From: Pseudomonas alkylphenolica
Lineage (GTDB): Bacteria > Pseudomonadota > Gammaproteobacteria > Pseudomonadales > Pseudomonadaceae
DNA length: 64,000 nt
NCBI RefSeq assembly: GCF_016009175.1
Contig: NZ_JADUCM010000032.1
Location: forward strand, 1 to 64,000
Reading direction: 5' to 3'
This document shows, piece by piece, positions 48,968 to 57,935 of the stretch. The notes under the pieces were generated by a model. It made no database searches. It saw only the letters and a program-made list of their open reading frames with translations, and was not told the origin of the DNA. Position 1 is the first letter of the stretch, and every line of letters begins with the position of its first letter. A program made the translations under genes and the position numbers.

Positions 48968-51814
48968 TTACAGTGCGGCAATCCGCGCGTGCTGCTCGGT
49001 GAAGTTGGCCAGGGCCTGTTCGGCTTCGGCCAGCTTGGCGCGTTCCTTGTCGATCACCGCAGGCGGTGCCTTGTCGACGAAGGCCGCGTTGGACAGCTTG
49101 CCCCCCACCCGCTGGACCTCGCCCTGCAGGCGCTGGATTTCCTTGCTCAGGCGCGCGAGCTCGGCATCTTTATCGATCAGACCGGCCATCGGTACCAGTA
49201 CTTGCAGGTCACCGACCAGAGCGGTGGCGCTCAGCGGTGCTTCGTCCTGTTCGCCCAGCACGGTGAAGGATTCGATCTTCGCCAGCTTTTTCAGCAGCGC
49301 TTCGTTTTCCTGCAGGCGGCGCTGGTCTTCGGCGCTGGCGTTCTTGAGGAACAGTTGCAGTGGCTTGCCCGGGCCGATGTTCATTTCGCCGCGGATGTTG
49401 CGCACGCCGAGCATCAGCTCCTTGAGCCATTCGATATCGCCTTCGGCAGCGGCATCGATGCGGCTTTCGTTGGCCACCGGCCACGGTTGCAGCATGATGG
49501 TCTTGCCTTGTGCGCCAGCCAGCGGCGCCAGGCGTTGCCAGATTTCTTCGGTGATGAACGGCATGAACGGATGCGCCAGGCGCAGCGCCACTTCAAGCAC
49601 GCGCACCAGGGTGCGACGGGTGCCGCGGGCACGTTCGACCGGGGCGTTCTCGTCCCACAGCACAGGCTTGGACAGCTCCAGGTACCAGTCGCAGTACTGG
49701 TTCCAGATGAACTCGTAGAGCGCCTGGGCGGCCAGGTCGAAGCGGAACTGCTCAAGCTGACGGGTGACTTCGGCTTCGGTGCGTTGCAGCTGGGAGATGA
49801 TCCAGCGATCCGCCAGCGACAGCTCGTAGGCTTCGCCGTTCTGGCCGCAGTCTTCGCCCTTGTCCAGCACGTAACGTGCGGCGTTCCAGATCTTGTTGCA
49901 GAAGTTGCGATAGCCTTCGACGCGGCCCATGTCGAACTTGATGTCGCGACCGGTGGAGGCCAGCGAGCAGAAGGTGAAGCGCAGGGCGTCGGTGCCGTAG
50001 CTGGCGATACCTTCCGGGAACTCTGCCTTGGTCTGTTTGGCGATTTTCTCGGCAAGCTTTGGCTGCATCATGCCGCTGGTGCGTTTCTCCAGCAGCGCGT
50101 CGAGGGTGATGCCGTCGACGATGTCCAGCGGGTCAAGGACGTTGCCCTTGGACTTGGACATCTTCTGGCCCTGGCCGTCACGTACCAGGCCGTGGACGTA
50201 GACCGTCTTGAACGGCACTTGCGGAGTGCCGTCTTCGTTCTTCACCAGGTGCATGGTCAGCATGATCATCCGGGCGACCCAGAAGAAAATGATGTCGAAA
50301 CCGGTGACCAGTACGTCGGTGGAGTGGAAGGTCTTGAGGAACTCGGTCTGCTGCGGCCAGCCCAGGGTAGAGAAGGTCCACAGGCCGGAGCTGAACCAGG
50401 TGTCGAGCACGTCGTTGTCCTGGTTCAGGACCACGTCGGCACCGAGGTTGTGCTTGGCACGGACTTCTTCTTCGCTGCGGCCGACGTAAACCTTGCCGGA
50501 CTCGTCGTACCAGGCCGGAATACGGTGGCCCCACCACAGTTGGCGGCTGATGCACCAGTCCTGGATGTCGCGCATCCAGGAGAAATACATGTTCTCGTAC
50601 TGCTTGGGCACGAACTGGATGCGGCCATCTTCGACCGCAGCAATGGCCGGTTCAGCCAGGGGTTTGGTCGAAACGTACCACTGGTCGGTCAGCCATGGCT
50701 CGATGATGGTGCCGGAGCGGTCACCTTTCGGTACTTTCAGGGCGTGGTCGTCGACGCTGACCAGCAGGCCGGCGGCGTCGAAGTCGGCAACGATCTGCTT
50801 GCGGGCAACAAAGCGGGCGAGACCGGCGTACTGCGCAGGCAGGGTGGCGTCGATGCTTTCGTTGACGCGGCCGTCGAGGTTGAACACCTGTGCGGCCGGC
50901 AGCACGAAGGCGTTCTTGTCGAAGATGTTCAGCAGCGGCAGGTTGTGGCGCTTGCCGACTTCATAGTCGTTGAAGTCGTGAGCCGGGGTGATCTTCACAC
51001 AGCCGGTACCGAACTCGGGGTCACAGTAGTCGTCGGCGATGATCGGGATGCGGCGGCCAACCAGCGGCAGTTCGACGAACTTGCCGATCAGTGCCTTGTA
51101 GCGTTCGTCTTCCGGGTTCACGGCCACGGCGGCGTCGCCGAGCATGGTTTCCGGACGGGTGGTGGCAACGATCAGGTAGTCTTTGCCGTCGGCGGTCTTG
51201 GCGCCGTCAGCCAGTGGGTAGCGCAGGTTCCACAGGTGGCCCTTCTCGTCATGGTTTTCCACTTCGAGGTCGGAGATCGCCGTGTGCAGCTTGGTGTCCC
51301 AGTTGACCAGACGCTTGCCGCGGTAGATCAGGCCGTCCTCGTGCAGGCGCACGAAGGCTTCCTTGACCGCTTCGGACAGGCCGTCGTCCATAGTGAAACG
51401 CTCGCGGCTCCAGTCTACCGACGAGCCCAGGCGGCGAATCTGGCGGCTGATGTTGCCACCGGACTGGTCCTTCCACTCCCAGACCTTCTCCAGGAACTTC
51501 TCGCGACCCAGGTCGTGGCGGCTCTGGCCCTTGGCCTCAAGCTGACGCTCGACGAGCATCTGGGTGGCGATACCGGCGTGGTCGGTACCTGGCTGCCACA
51601 AGGTGTTGCGGCCTTGCATGCGGCGGAAACGGATCAAGGCGTCCATGATCGCGTTGTTGAAGCCATGGCCCATGTGCAGGCTGCCGGTGACGTTCGGCGG
51701 CGGAATCATGATGGTGTAGGAATCGCCCGCGCCTTGCGGAGCGAAATAATTCTCGGACTCCCAGGTGTTGTACCAGGAAGTTTCAATAGCGTGCGGCTGG
51801 TAGGTCTTATCCAT
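48968..51814 (-). CDS. valS: Valyl-tRNA synthetase
   Basis: A 948-residue class I aminoacyl-tRNA synthetase. The HIGH-type motif is HMGH (47-50) in PPPNVTGSLHMGHG, and KMSKS is at 551-555. The CP1 editing domain lies in between. An anticodon-binding domain and a C-terminal coiled coil (about 885-948) complete the standard architecture. The ATG at 51814 gives MDKTYQPHAIETSWY. It is the last gene of the pepA-holC-orf-valS series. Confidence 0.97.
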   Translation of the reverse strand: MDKTYQPHAIETSWYNTWESENYFAPQGAGDSYTIMIPPPNVTGSLHMGHGFNNAIMDALIRFRRMQGRNTLWQPGTDHAGIATQMLVERQLEAKGQSRHDLGREKFLEKVWEWKDQSGGNISRQIRRLGSSVDWSRERFTMDDGLSEAVKEAFVRLHEDGLIYRGKRLVNWDTKLHTAISDLEVENHDEKGHLWNLRYPLADGAKTADGKDYLIVATTRPETMLGDAAVAVNPEDERYKALIGKFVELPLVGRRIPIIADDYCDPEFGTGCVKITPAHDFNDYEVGKRHNLPLLNIFDKNAFVLPAAQVFNLDGRVNESIDATLPAQYAGLARFVARKQIVADFDAAGLLVSVDDHALKVPKGDRSGTIIEPWLTDQWYVSTKPLAEPAIAAVEDGRIQFVPKQYENMYFSWMRDIQDWCISRQLWWGHRIPAWYDESGKVYVGRSEEEVRAKHNLGADVVLNQDNDVLDTWFSSGLWTFSTLGWPQQTEFLKTFHSTDVLVTGFDIIFFWVARMIMLTMHLVKNEDGTPQVPFKTVYVHGLVRDGQGQKMSKSKGNVLDPLDIVDGITLDALLEKRTSGMMQPKLAEKIAKQTKAEFPEGIASYGTDALRFTFCSLASTGRDIKFDMGRVEGYRNFCNKIWNAARYVLDKGEDCGQNGEAYELSLADRWIISQLQRTEAEVTRQLEQFRFDLAAQALYEFIWNQYCDWYLELSKPVLWDENAPVERARGTRRTLVRVLEVALRLAHPFMPFITEEIWQRLAPLAGAQGKTIMLQPWPVANESRIDAAAEGDIEWLKELMLGVRNIRGEMNIGPGKPLQLFLKNASAEDQRRLQENEALLKKLAKIESFTVLGEQDEAPLSATALVGDLQVLVPMAGLIDKDAELARLSKEIQRLQGEVQRVGGKLSNAAFVDKAPPAVIDKERAKLAEAEQALANFTEQHARIAAL

Positions 51815-51943
51815 GCGCGGCGGGACCCTATGGCATTTATTCAGGAAAGCCGGAGAGTATAACGAAGCGGCAAGCTTCAAGCGACAAGCTGCAAGCACAG
51901 AGCGCCGCACGGCGCTGGCTTGTCACTTGAAGGCGGGGGTGGT

Positions 51944-52303
51944 TTACGGATTGAGCAGGCGTTCGAGCCGGGCATCAAGGCGACGCTTGATCTCGTTCTC
52001 GATGTGTGGGGTAAAGTCGTTGATCACATCCTGCATGATCGATTGCGCCGCTGCGCGCAGTTCGCTGTCCAGGTGCAACAGCAGCTCCTGGCGCTTGGCC
52101 TGCGGGTCTACAGGCGTTTCGGCGACTGGCTGCGCCACGGCTGCTGGTGCGGGCTCGGCTTCTTCGAGCAGCAGTGGAATCTGCTCCTCGACGGTGTCGG
52201 TCAGCAAAGGCGGTTCAAGGGAATCGTCCCCCAGCAATTGGCGGATCGACTCAAGGTCGTCCAGCAGGTGCGCGGACTGGGGCAGGGGAGTGGGTTTGTC
52301 CAT
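51944..52303 (-). CDS. Conserved hypothetical protein between holC and valS
   Basis: A 119-residue acidic protein of unknown function. The N-terminal third is polar with Leu-Leu-Gly repeats (HLLDDLESIRQLLGDD). A Pro/Ala/Glu-rich linker (about 45-68) follows, and the C-terminal half is a long amphipathic helix (LLLHLDSELRAAAQSIMQDVINDFTPHIENEIKRRLDARLERLL). It has no signal peptide or membrane segment. It lies 5 bases after holC and is cotranscribed with it. A link to the replisome is suggested only by that position. It does not resemble the psi subunit HolD. Confidence 0.8.
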   Translation of the reverse strand: MDKPTPLPQSAHLLDDLESIRQLLGDDSLEPPLLTDTVEEQIPLLLEEAEPAPAAVAQPVAETPVDPQAKRQELLLHLDSELRAAAQSIMQDVINDFTPHIENEIKRRLDARLERLLNP

Positions 52304-52308
52304 TGTCT

Positions 52309-52737
52309 TCAGAGTCGCTGTAAGCGGTGATCTTGCAGAGCATAGCCCTGTTCGCGGTAGAAACGGAAACTCTCTCGGGCGGCCTGGCGAATCGTCGGCT
52401 CCTCGACCACGATCTCGGCGATACGGGCAAAGCGCGCGGCGAAGGGCGGAACCTTGAGGTCAAGGTTGATCAGCAGGTCCTGATGGCCGCCGGGATCGTC
52501 GCCCAGGCCCAGTACCACGCTGCCCTGGGGCTGCTCTTCTGCACCGTTGTGCGGCACGAACGCCTCGCCCTTGAAGGCCCACAGGCGGGCATCCAGTTCG
52601 TCGCGCTGGGCGGCATCGGTGCAATGCAGGTAAACCTGATGCCCCATGCGCCAGGCCTTGTCGCAGAGTTTGCAGGCGAAATCCAGGCGCGCCGAGGGCG
52701 CGTCGCTGGGCAGAATGTAGAAGTCGACTTTGCTCAT
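52309..52737 (-). CDS. holC: DNA polymerase III chi subunit HolC
   Basis: A 142-residue chi subunit with the family N-terminus SKVDFYILPSDAPSARLDFACKLCDKAWRMGHQVYLHC. Chi links the clamp loader to single-strand binding protein. The start lies 51 bases after the pepA stop. A perfect 14-bp hairpin fills that gap, so expression relative to pepA may be tuned there. Confidence 0.94.
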   Translation of the reverse strand: MSKVDFYILPSDAPSARLDFACKLCDKAWRMGHQVYLHCTDAAQRDELDARLWAFKGEAFVPHNGAEEQPQGSVVLGLGDDPGGHQDLLINLDLKVPPFAARFARIAEIVVEEPTIRQAARESFRFYREQGYALQDHRLQRL

Positions 52738-52746
52738 GGTTAGCCT

Positions 52747-52782
52747 GCCGGCCAGTCACGCCTTAACCCGTGACTGGCCGGC
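52747..52782 (-). other. Perfect 14-bp intercistronic hairpin between pepA and holC
   Basis: GCCGGCCAGTCACG (52747-52760) and CGTGACTGGCCGGC (52769-52782) pair fully around the 8-base loop CCTTAACC. No U-run follows on the minus strand; the stem ends 9 bases before the holC ATG. It is therefore unlikely to be a simple terminator and may protect the pepA message or limit holC translation. Confidence 0.8.
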
Positions 52783-52788
52783 AATCAC

Positions 52789-54282
52789 TCAGGCATTGGC
52801 ACGGTCGAGCAGGTACTGGGTCAGCAGCGGGACCGGGCGGCCGGTGGCGCCCTTGTCTTTGCCGCCGCTGATCCAGGCTGTGCCGGCGATGTCCAGGTGC
52901 GCCCAGTTATAGGCCTTGGCAAAGCGCGACAGGAAGCAACCGGCGGTGATGCTGCCGGCTTTCGGCCCGCCGATGTTGGCGATGTCGGCGAACGGGCTGT
53001 CCAGTTGTTCCTGGTACTCGTCAAACAGCGGCAATTGCCAGGCACGGTCGTCGGCACGCTTGCCGGCGTCGAGCAGCTGGCCCACCAGTTCGTCGTTGTT
53101 GCCCATCAGGCCCGACGTGTGGCTGCCGAGGGCAACGATGCAGGCACCGGTCAGGGTGGCAATGTCGATCACTGCTTGCGGCTTGAAGCGCTCGGCGTAG
53201 GTCAGGGTGTCGCACAGCACCAGGCGGCCTTCGGCGTCGGTGTTGAGGATCTCGACAGTCTGCCCGCTCATGGTGGTCACGATGTCGCCCGGACGGGTGG
53301 CGCCGCCGCTTGGCATGTTCTCGGCACAGGCCAGCAAACACACCAGGTTGATCGGCAGCTGCAGTTCGAGCACGGCGCGCAGGGTGCCGAAAACGCTGGC
53401 CGCACCGCCCATGTCGAACTTCATTTCATCCATGCCGGCACCCGGCTTGAGGCTGATGCCACCGGTGTCGAAGGTGATGCCCTTGCCGACCAGTACGAAT
53501 GGCTTCTCGGACTTCTTGCCGCCCTGGTAGCTCATGACGATCAGGCGAGGTGGCTGGTCGCTGCCCTGGCCAACGGCGTAGAACGCGCCCATGCCCAGTT
53601 CCTTGATCTTTTTCTCGTCCAGCACCTCGACCTTGAGGCCCTTGTAGGCCTTGCCCAGGCCCTTGGCCTGTTCGGCCAGGTAGCTTGGGTGGCAGACGTT
53701 TGGTGGCAGGTTGCCCAGATCGCGGGTGAAGCTCATGCCGGCGGCAATCGCAGCGGCATGCTTGACCGCGCGCTCGACGTCGGCGGCGCCGGCCTTGTCG
53801 GCCAGCAGGGTGACTTTCTTCAGGGCGCGAGGTTCGGCCTTCTTGCTCTTGAACTGGTCGAACACATACTCGCCGTCGAGCAGGGTTTCGGCCAGCAGGC
53901 GCGTTTTGCCGTAGAACGCATCGCGGCCGGTAATGGCGACGTCGTCCAGCGCCAGTACCGCATCGCTGCCATTGATGCCTTTGAGTACGGCCAGGACTGC
54001 GGCAACCACTTTGCGCCAGCTGCGGTCACCCAGCTCTGCCTCTTTGCCGACGCCGACCAGCAGCACGCGCTCGGCTTTGATAGCAGGCAGGCCTTGCAGC
54101 AGCAGGGTCTGGCCGAGCTTGCCGGTCAGGTCGCCACGCTTGAGCACGGCGCTCAGGGCACCGTTGCTGGCATCGTCGACGGCCTTGGCGCTGGCGCCGA
54201 GTTTGCGGCCCTCGCCGACGGCGAGCACCAGCGTGGCGGTTTTCAAGGATGCAGCGGCTACGCTTTTTACAACCAGTTCCAT
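52789..54282 (-). CDS. pepA: Leucyl aminopeptidase PepA (M17)
   Basis: A 497-residue M17 peptidase with two metal ions. The signature NTDAEGRL is at 347-354, and the metal lysine region is VGKGITFDTGGISLKPG (about 272-288). It removes N-terminal residues from peptides, and in E. coli it also binds DNA in plasmid recombination and pyrimidine control. The ATG at 54282 gives MELVVKSVAAASL. Upstream in-frame codons lie in the promoter region shared with lptF. Confidence 0.96.
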   Translation of the reverse strand: MELVVKSVAAASLKTATLVLAVGEGRKLGASAKAVDDASNGALSAVLKRGDLTGKLGQTLLLQGLPAIKAERVLLVGVGKEAELGDRSWRKVVAAVLAVLKGINGSDAVLALDDVAITGRDAFYGKTRLLAETLLDGEYVFDQFKSKKAEPRALKKVTLLADKAGAADVERAVKHAAAIAAGMSFTRDLGNLPPNVCHPSYLAEQAKGLGKAYKGLKVEVLDEKKIKELGMGAFYAVGQGSDQPPRLIVMSYQGGKKSEKPFVLVGKGITFDTGGISLKPGAGMDEMKFDMGGAASVFGTLRAVLELQLPINLVCLLACAENMPSGGATRPGDIVTTMSGQTVEILNTDAEGRLVLCDTLTYAERFKPQAVIDIATLTGACIVALGSHTSGLMGNNDELVGQLLDAGKRADDRAWQLPLFDEYQEQLDSPFADIANIGGPKAGSITAGCFLSRFAKAYNWAHLDIAGTAWISGGKDKGATGRPVPLLTQYLLDRANA

Positions 54283-54569
54283 GTCAGGGTCCCCGAATGA
54301 TCTGTCTTTGCGCGCTGTCTGTGCAGGCACGTCAGGCGAGCTGGCCGCGTGATCGCGTACCAGTGATAAAGCTGCCAGTTTGAGCCTGCCCGGACCGCCC
54401 TGACAACCCCATTAATGAAGCATTGTGCGTCGCCAGTGACAGGCACGGCCAATCACAGGATAATGCGCCAACTTTTGTGCCGGTTCGCTTCTGGCGAGCA
54501 GGCAACTATCTTGGCTGTTATGGATTTCTTGTTTGGCTGTCCGAGCCTGACAACCCAGGAGTGTCTGGT
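54283..54569. other. Divergent pepA/lptF intergenic region
   Basis: This 287-base spacer contains promoters for both directions. An open frame joins it to lptF from 54423 but has no ribosome site and no LptF-like residues. No repeat or small gene stands out. Confidence 0.4.
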
Positions 54570-55685
54570 TTGATTGTCTTCCGTTATCTGTCCCGCGAGG
54601 TCCTGTTGACCTTGAGTGCCGTCAGCGCCGTGCTGCTGGTGATCATCATGAGCGGGCGCTTCATCAAATACCTGGCTCAGGCCGCCCAGGGCATCCTTGA
54701 CCCAGGCGTGTTGTTCCTGATCATGGGGTATCGCCTGCCAGGGTTCTTGCAGCTGATCCTGCCACTGGGGTTGTTCCTCGGCATTCTGCTGGCCTACGGT
54801 CGCCTGTACCTGGAAAGCGAGATGACCGTGCTGTCGGCCACCGGCATGAGCCAGCAACGCCTGCTGGGCATGACCATGGCGCCGGCCGCCCTGGTCGCCG
54901 CGCTGGTTGCCTGGTTGAGCCTGGGCCTGGCGCCTCAGGGCGTGACCCAGGTCGCCCAGATCATCAACCAGCAGGACGCCCTGACCGAATTCGATACCTT
55001 GGTGCCGGGTCGCTTCCAGACCTTGCGCGACGGTTCCCGCGTGACCTACACCGAGCAGCTGTCTGAAGACCGCGCCAACCTGGCCGGTGTGTTCATTTCC
55101 GAAAAGCGCTTTTCCCAGGACAAGACCAAAGAGCGTGCACCTTCGGTGCTGGTCGCTGAGAAAGGGCGTCAGGAGATCGGTGCCGACGGCAACCGCTACC
55201 TGATTCTGGAAAACGGCTACCGCTATGACGGTAATCCGGGCCAGGCCGATTATCGGGCCATCAAGTACGACACCTACGGTGTGTTGCTGCCCAAGCCTGA
55301 GGTCAGTGAAGAGATCACCGACCGTGAGGCCATCCCGACGTCCGAGCTGATCGGCAGCACTAACTTGCGCGAACGTGCCGAATTGCAATGGCGCCTGTCG
55401 TTGCCGTTGCTGGTGTTCGTAGTCACCCTGATGGCAGTGCCGCTGTCGCGCGTCAACCCTCGCCAGGGCCGCTTCCTCAAGCTGTTGCCGGCGATTCTTC
55501 TGTATATGGCGTACCTGACAATGCTGATTGCCGTGCGTGGTGCCCTGGAGAAAGGCAAGTTGCCGATCGGTCTGGGCATCTGGTGGGTCCATGGCCTGTT
55601 CCTGATGATCGGCCTCGGGCTGATGTACTGGGAGCCGCTACGCCTCAAGCGTGCCGCGCGTCGTGCGGAGGTGGCCCATGGTTAA
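54570..55685 (+). CDS. lptF: LPS export ABC transporter permease LptF
   Basis: A 371-residue permease: three N-terminal helices, a periplasmic jellyroll (about 125-265) and three C-terminal helices (YjgP/YjgQ family). With LptG and LptB it lifts LPS out of the inner membrane. The start is TTG at 54570, giving MIVFRYLSREVLLTLSAVS. AGGAG at 54557-54561 is eight bases before it. GTG at 54561 overlaps that site and the longer frame is not conserved. It overlaps lptG by 8 bases. Confidence 0.94.
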   Translation: MIVFRYLSREVLLTLSAVSAVLLVIIMSGRFIKYLAQAAQGILDPGVLFLIMGYRLPGFLQLILPLGLFLGILLAYGRLYLESEMTVLSATGMSQQRLLGMTMAPAALVAALVAWLSLGLAPQGVTQVAQIINQQDALTEFDTLVPGRFQTLRDGSRVTYTEQLSEDRANLAGVFISEKRFSQDKTKERAPSVLVAEKGRQEIGADGNRYLILENGYRYDGNPGQADYRAIKYDTYGVLLPKPEVSEEITDREAIPTSELIGSTNLRERAELQWRLSLPLLVFVVTLMAVPLSRVNPRQGRFLKLLPAILLYMAYLTMLIAVRGALEKGKLPIGLGIWWVHGLFLMIGLGLMYWEPLRLKRAARRAEVAHG

Positions 55686-56739
55686 GCTCGACCGCTACAT
55701 CGGCAAGAGCGTGCTGGTGGCCATTCTTGCCGTGCTGGGGATTATCCTCGGGCTGGCGTCGCTGTTTGCCTTCATCGATGAGATGGGTGACATCACCGAC
55801 CAGTACACCCTTATGGATGCCGGTAACTTTGTCCTGTTGACTGCGCCTCGCCGTCTTTACGACATGCTGCCGATGGCCGCCCTGATCGGTTGCCTGATCG
55901 GCCTGGGCAGCCTGGCCAGCAGCAGTGAACTGACCATCATGCGCGCCGCCGGGGTTTCCATCGGCCGTATCGTCTGGGCGGTGATGAAGCCGATGCTGGT
56001 GCTGATGCTGGCCGGTATCCTGATCGGTGAATACGTTGCTCCGGCGACCGAGAACAAGGCCCAGGCCGACCGTTCTCTGGCGCAGGGCAGCGGCGATGCG
56101 CAAAGCTCCAAGCGCGGTATGTGGCACCGTCAGGGCGATGAGTTCGTGCACATCAACTCTGTGCAGCCCAACGGCCTGCTGTACGGTGTCACCCGTTACC
56201 GGTTCGACAACGAGCGCCATCTGCTGACCTCAAGCTTTGCTCGTCGTGGCCAGTACCAGGAAGACCACTGGCAGCTGAGCGACGTGACCACCACGCATTT
56301 CCGTGGCGATCACACCGAAATCATCAAAACGCCTGTTGAGCGCTGGGACGTAACCGTTACCCCGCAACTGCTCAATACCGTGGTCATGGCCCCCGAGTCG
56401 CTGTCGATCACTGGCCTGTGGGACTACATCCACTATCTGTCCGACCAGGGCCTGAACAACTCACGCTACTGGCTGGCTTTCTGGACCAAGGTCCTGCAGC
56501 CGATGGTGACGGCAGCGCTGGTGTTGATGGCCATCTCGTTCATCTTCGGCCCGTTGCGTTCGGTTACCCTGGGGCAGCGTGTGTTCACCGGCGTTCTGGT
56601 AGGTTTTGTCTTCCGTATCGGCCAGGACCTGCTCGGGCCATCTAGCCAGGTGTTCGGCTTTCCGCCGCTGCTGGCGGTGGTGATACCGGCGGCGATCTGT
56701 GCGTTTGCCGGTTTGTGGATGCTGCGTCGGGCGGGATAA
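55678..56739 (+). CDS. lptG: LPS export ABC transporter permease LptG
   Basis: A 353-residue partner of LptF with the same layout, beginning MVKLDRYIGKSVLVAILAVLG. The N-terminal helix block includes LYDMLPMAALIGCLIGLGSLASSSELTIMRAAGVS, the coupling-helix region for LptB. The ATG at 55678 overlaps the lptF end by 8 bases. An intrinsic bidirectional terminator follows. Confidence 0.95.
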   Translation: MVKLDRYIGKSVLVAILAVLGIILGLASLFAFIDEMGDITDQYTLMDAGNFVLLTAPRRLYDMLPMAALIGCLIGLGSLASSSELTIMRAAGVSIGRIVWAVMKPMLVLMLAGILIGEYVAPATENKAQADRSLAQGSGDAQSSKRGMWHRQGDEFVHINSVQPNGLLYGVTRYRFDNERHLLTSSFARRGQYQEDHWQLSDVTTTHFRGDHTEIIKTPVERWDVTVTPQLLNTVVMAPESLSITGLWDYIHYLSDQGLNNSRYWLAFWTKVLQPMVTAALVLMAISFIFGPLRSVTLGQRVFTGVLVGFVFRIGQDLLGPSSQVFGFPPLLAVVIPAAICAFAGLWMLRRAG

Positions 56740-56753
56740 CCGTCAGTGCAAAT

Positions 56754-56782
56754 AAAAAGCCGACCTCAGGGTCGGCTTTTTT
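56754..56782. terminator. Bidirectional terminator after lptG
   Basis: AAAAAGCCGAC (56754-56764), loop CTCAGG and GTCGGCTTTTT (56771-56781) form an 11-bp stem with A and T tracts on both sides. It serves convergent lptG and the RDD gene. Confidence 0.9.
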
Positions 56783-56789
56783 GTGGCAG

Positions 56790-57278
56790 TTACTTCTTGC
56801 GTTTGGGCAGTTGGACCAGCTGGCTATCGGAATACATGTCGTGCCAGCTGCGCTTGCGCTTGTCGATCAGCGCCCAGAAGAAACCCAGGCCCAGGCACAG
56901 CCACGAAGCAATCGACACCACAAAGCGCAGCAGCGCTTGCCACAGGTTGATGGCGCTGCCATCGGCGTTCTGCACACGAATGCCCCAGACCTGCATGCCC
57001 AGGGTCTGGCCACCATGGGTCCAGAATTTGGCGAAGAAGCCGAACAGGGCGAACAACAGGAGGGTCGACAGCAACGGGTCGCCATCCAGCGCGCCGGATT
57101 CCGTCAGCGCACGCATGCGTGTTTCGCCGATGATCGCCATCTGGATCATCTTGTACACGCCTGCGGTGACGATCAGCAGGGCGGTGCATAGCAGGAAGTC
57201 ATAGAACATCGCGGCCAGGCGTCGACCGAAACCGACGGCGGGAAACTCACCCTGGGGCTGCAACAACGGCTTGGGCAT
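56790..57278 (-). CDS. RDD family membrane protein
   Basis: A 162-residue inner-membrane protein of the RDD family (VGFGRRLAAMFYDFLLCTALL near 17-37, with Arg and Asp in the first helix) and three helices in all. The C-terminal QALLRFVVSIASWLCLGLGFFWALIDKRKRSWHDMYSDSQLVQL is highly typical. RDD proteins have been linked to ion or solute transport, but no function is assigned here. It stands between two terminators and is probably expressed alone. Confidence 0.88.
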   Translation of the reverse strand: MPKPLLQPQGEFPAVGFGRRLAAMFYDFLLCTALLIVTAGVYKMIQMAIIGETRMRALTESGALDGDPLLSTLLLFALFGFFAKFWTHGGQTLGMQVWGIRVQNADGSAINLWQALLRFVVSIASWLCLGLGFFWALIDKRKRSWHDMYSDSQLVQLPKRKK

Positions 57279-57328
57279 ACACGGGGCCCTCCTTGGGCAA
57301 AACGCCCATTCTACGGAATTGCGCGCAT

Positions 57329-57363
57329 AAAAAAGCCCCTGCTGTTGCCAGCAGGGGCTTTTT
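57329..57363 (-). terminator. Terminator of the cold-shock gene
   Basis: AAAAGCCCCTGCTG (57331-57344), loop TTGC and CAGCAGGGGCTTTT (57349-57362) form a perfect stem, with an A-run on the left that becomes the U-tract for the minus-strand cold-shock transcript. Confidence 0.9.
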
Positions 57364-57373
57364 ATATCGGGAA

Positions 57374-57586
57374 TCAGGCTTCCGCGATAACTTCGTCAGC
57401 CTGCATGCCTTTCTGGCCTTGCACGGCGATGAAGGTGACTTTCTGGCCTTCTTTCAGGCTCTTGAAGCCGTTACCCTGGATAGCGCGGAAGTGTACGAAC
57501 AGATCCGGACCGCTTTCTGGAGTGATGAAACCAAAACCTTTCTCGTCGTTAAACCACTTGACGGTACCGCTCTGACGTTGGGACAT
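57374..57586 (-). CDS. Cold-shock protein, CspA family
   Basis: A 70-residue cold-shock domain protein beginning [26 protein letters not shown], with RNP1 (KGFGFI) and RNP2 (LFVHF) intact. It binds single-stranded RNA and DNA as an RNA chaperone. AAAGGAAAT lies upstream of the ATG. The in-frame extension to 57691 lies in the leader and is rejected. The long upstream spacer suggests a structured 5' leader like those of temperature-controlled csp genes. Confidence 0.95.
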
Positions 57587-57935
57587 TGTCTTATTTCCTT
57601 TGAAACTTAGAATTAGTAACAGCTTCTTCCAAATGAAAGAGTACTGGGCTGGGTTGCAGGAAAGTAAGAGACGTCGAACGGGTTGTAGCAAATCTCAGCG
57701 CTACTGCCCAGGTCACGAACCATTGCGACCCATGCAAACACAGTGCAGTGACTCTACGCTAACTCTGTGAAAAAAAACAAGCCCTGAAAGCCGCCCCGGC
57801 TCTACCTTTTAGCGGCCGCTGGGTCGATTCTTTGCTGCTCATTCCAAACAGCGTTACGGCGTTTTTCGAAAGTTATAAAACGCGTTCGGATTCGAAAACC
57901 CGAACGCGATATGACACTTTGTTTCAACTAACGAT
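57587..57935 (-). other. 349-base gap: cold-shock leader and gcvT end
   Basis: No gene is visible. Read on the minus strand, it holds the gcvT terminator (57871-57908), then a candidate promoter TTGTTT with an 18-base spacer and TAGAGT (about 57748-57777), then a leader of about 150 bases to the cold-shock ATG. The leader contains several short inverted stretches but no obvious single fold. Confidence 0.5.
57871..57908 (-). terminator. Intrinsic terminator of the gcv operon
   Basis: CGCGTTCGG (57881-57889) and CCGAACGCG (57900-57908) form a perfect 9-bp stem. On the minus strand it is followed by TTTTATAACTTT. It ends the transcript of gcvT. Confidence 0.85.

Noticed and set aside
48878..51862. 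A 994-residue open frame on the plus strand opposite valS
   Set aside because: It is a shadow of the valS codon pattern in GC-rich DNA, has no ribosome site or family-like residues, and valS is complete on the other strand.
51944..52303. ORF next to holC considered as the psi subunit HolD
   Set aside because: Length and position are tempting, but I see no psi-like N-terminal chi-binding motif or fold pattern.
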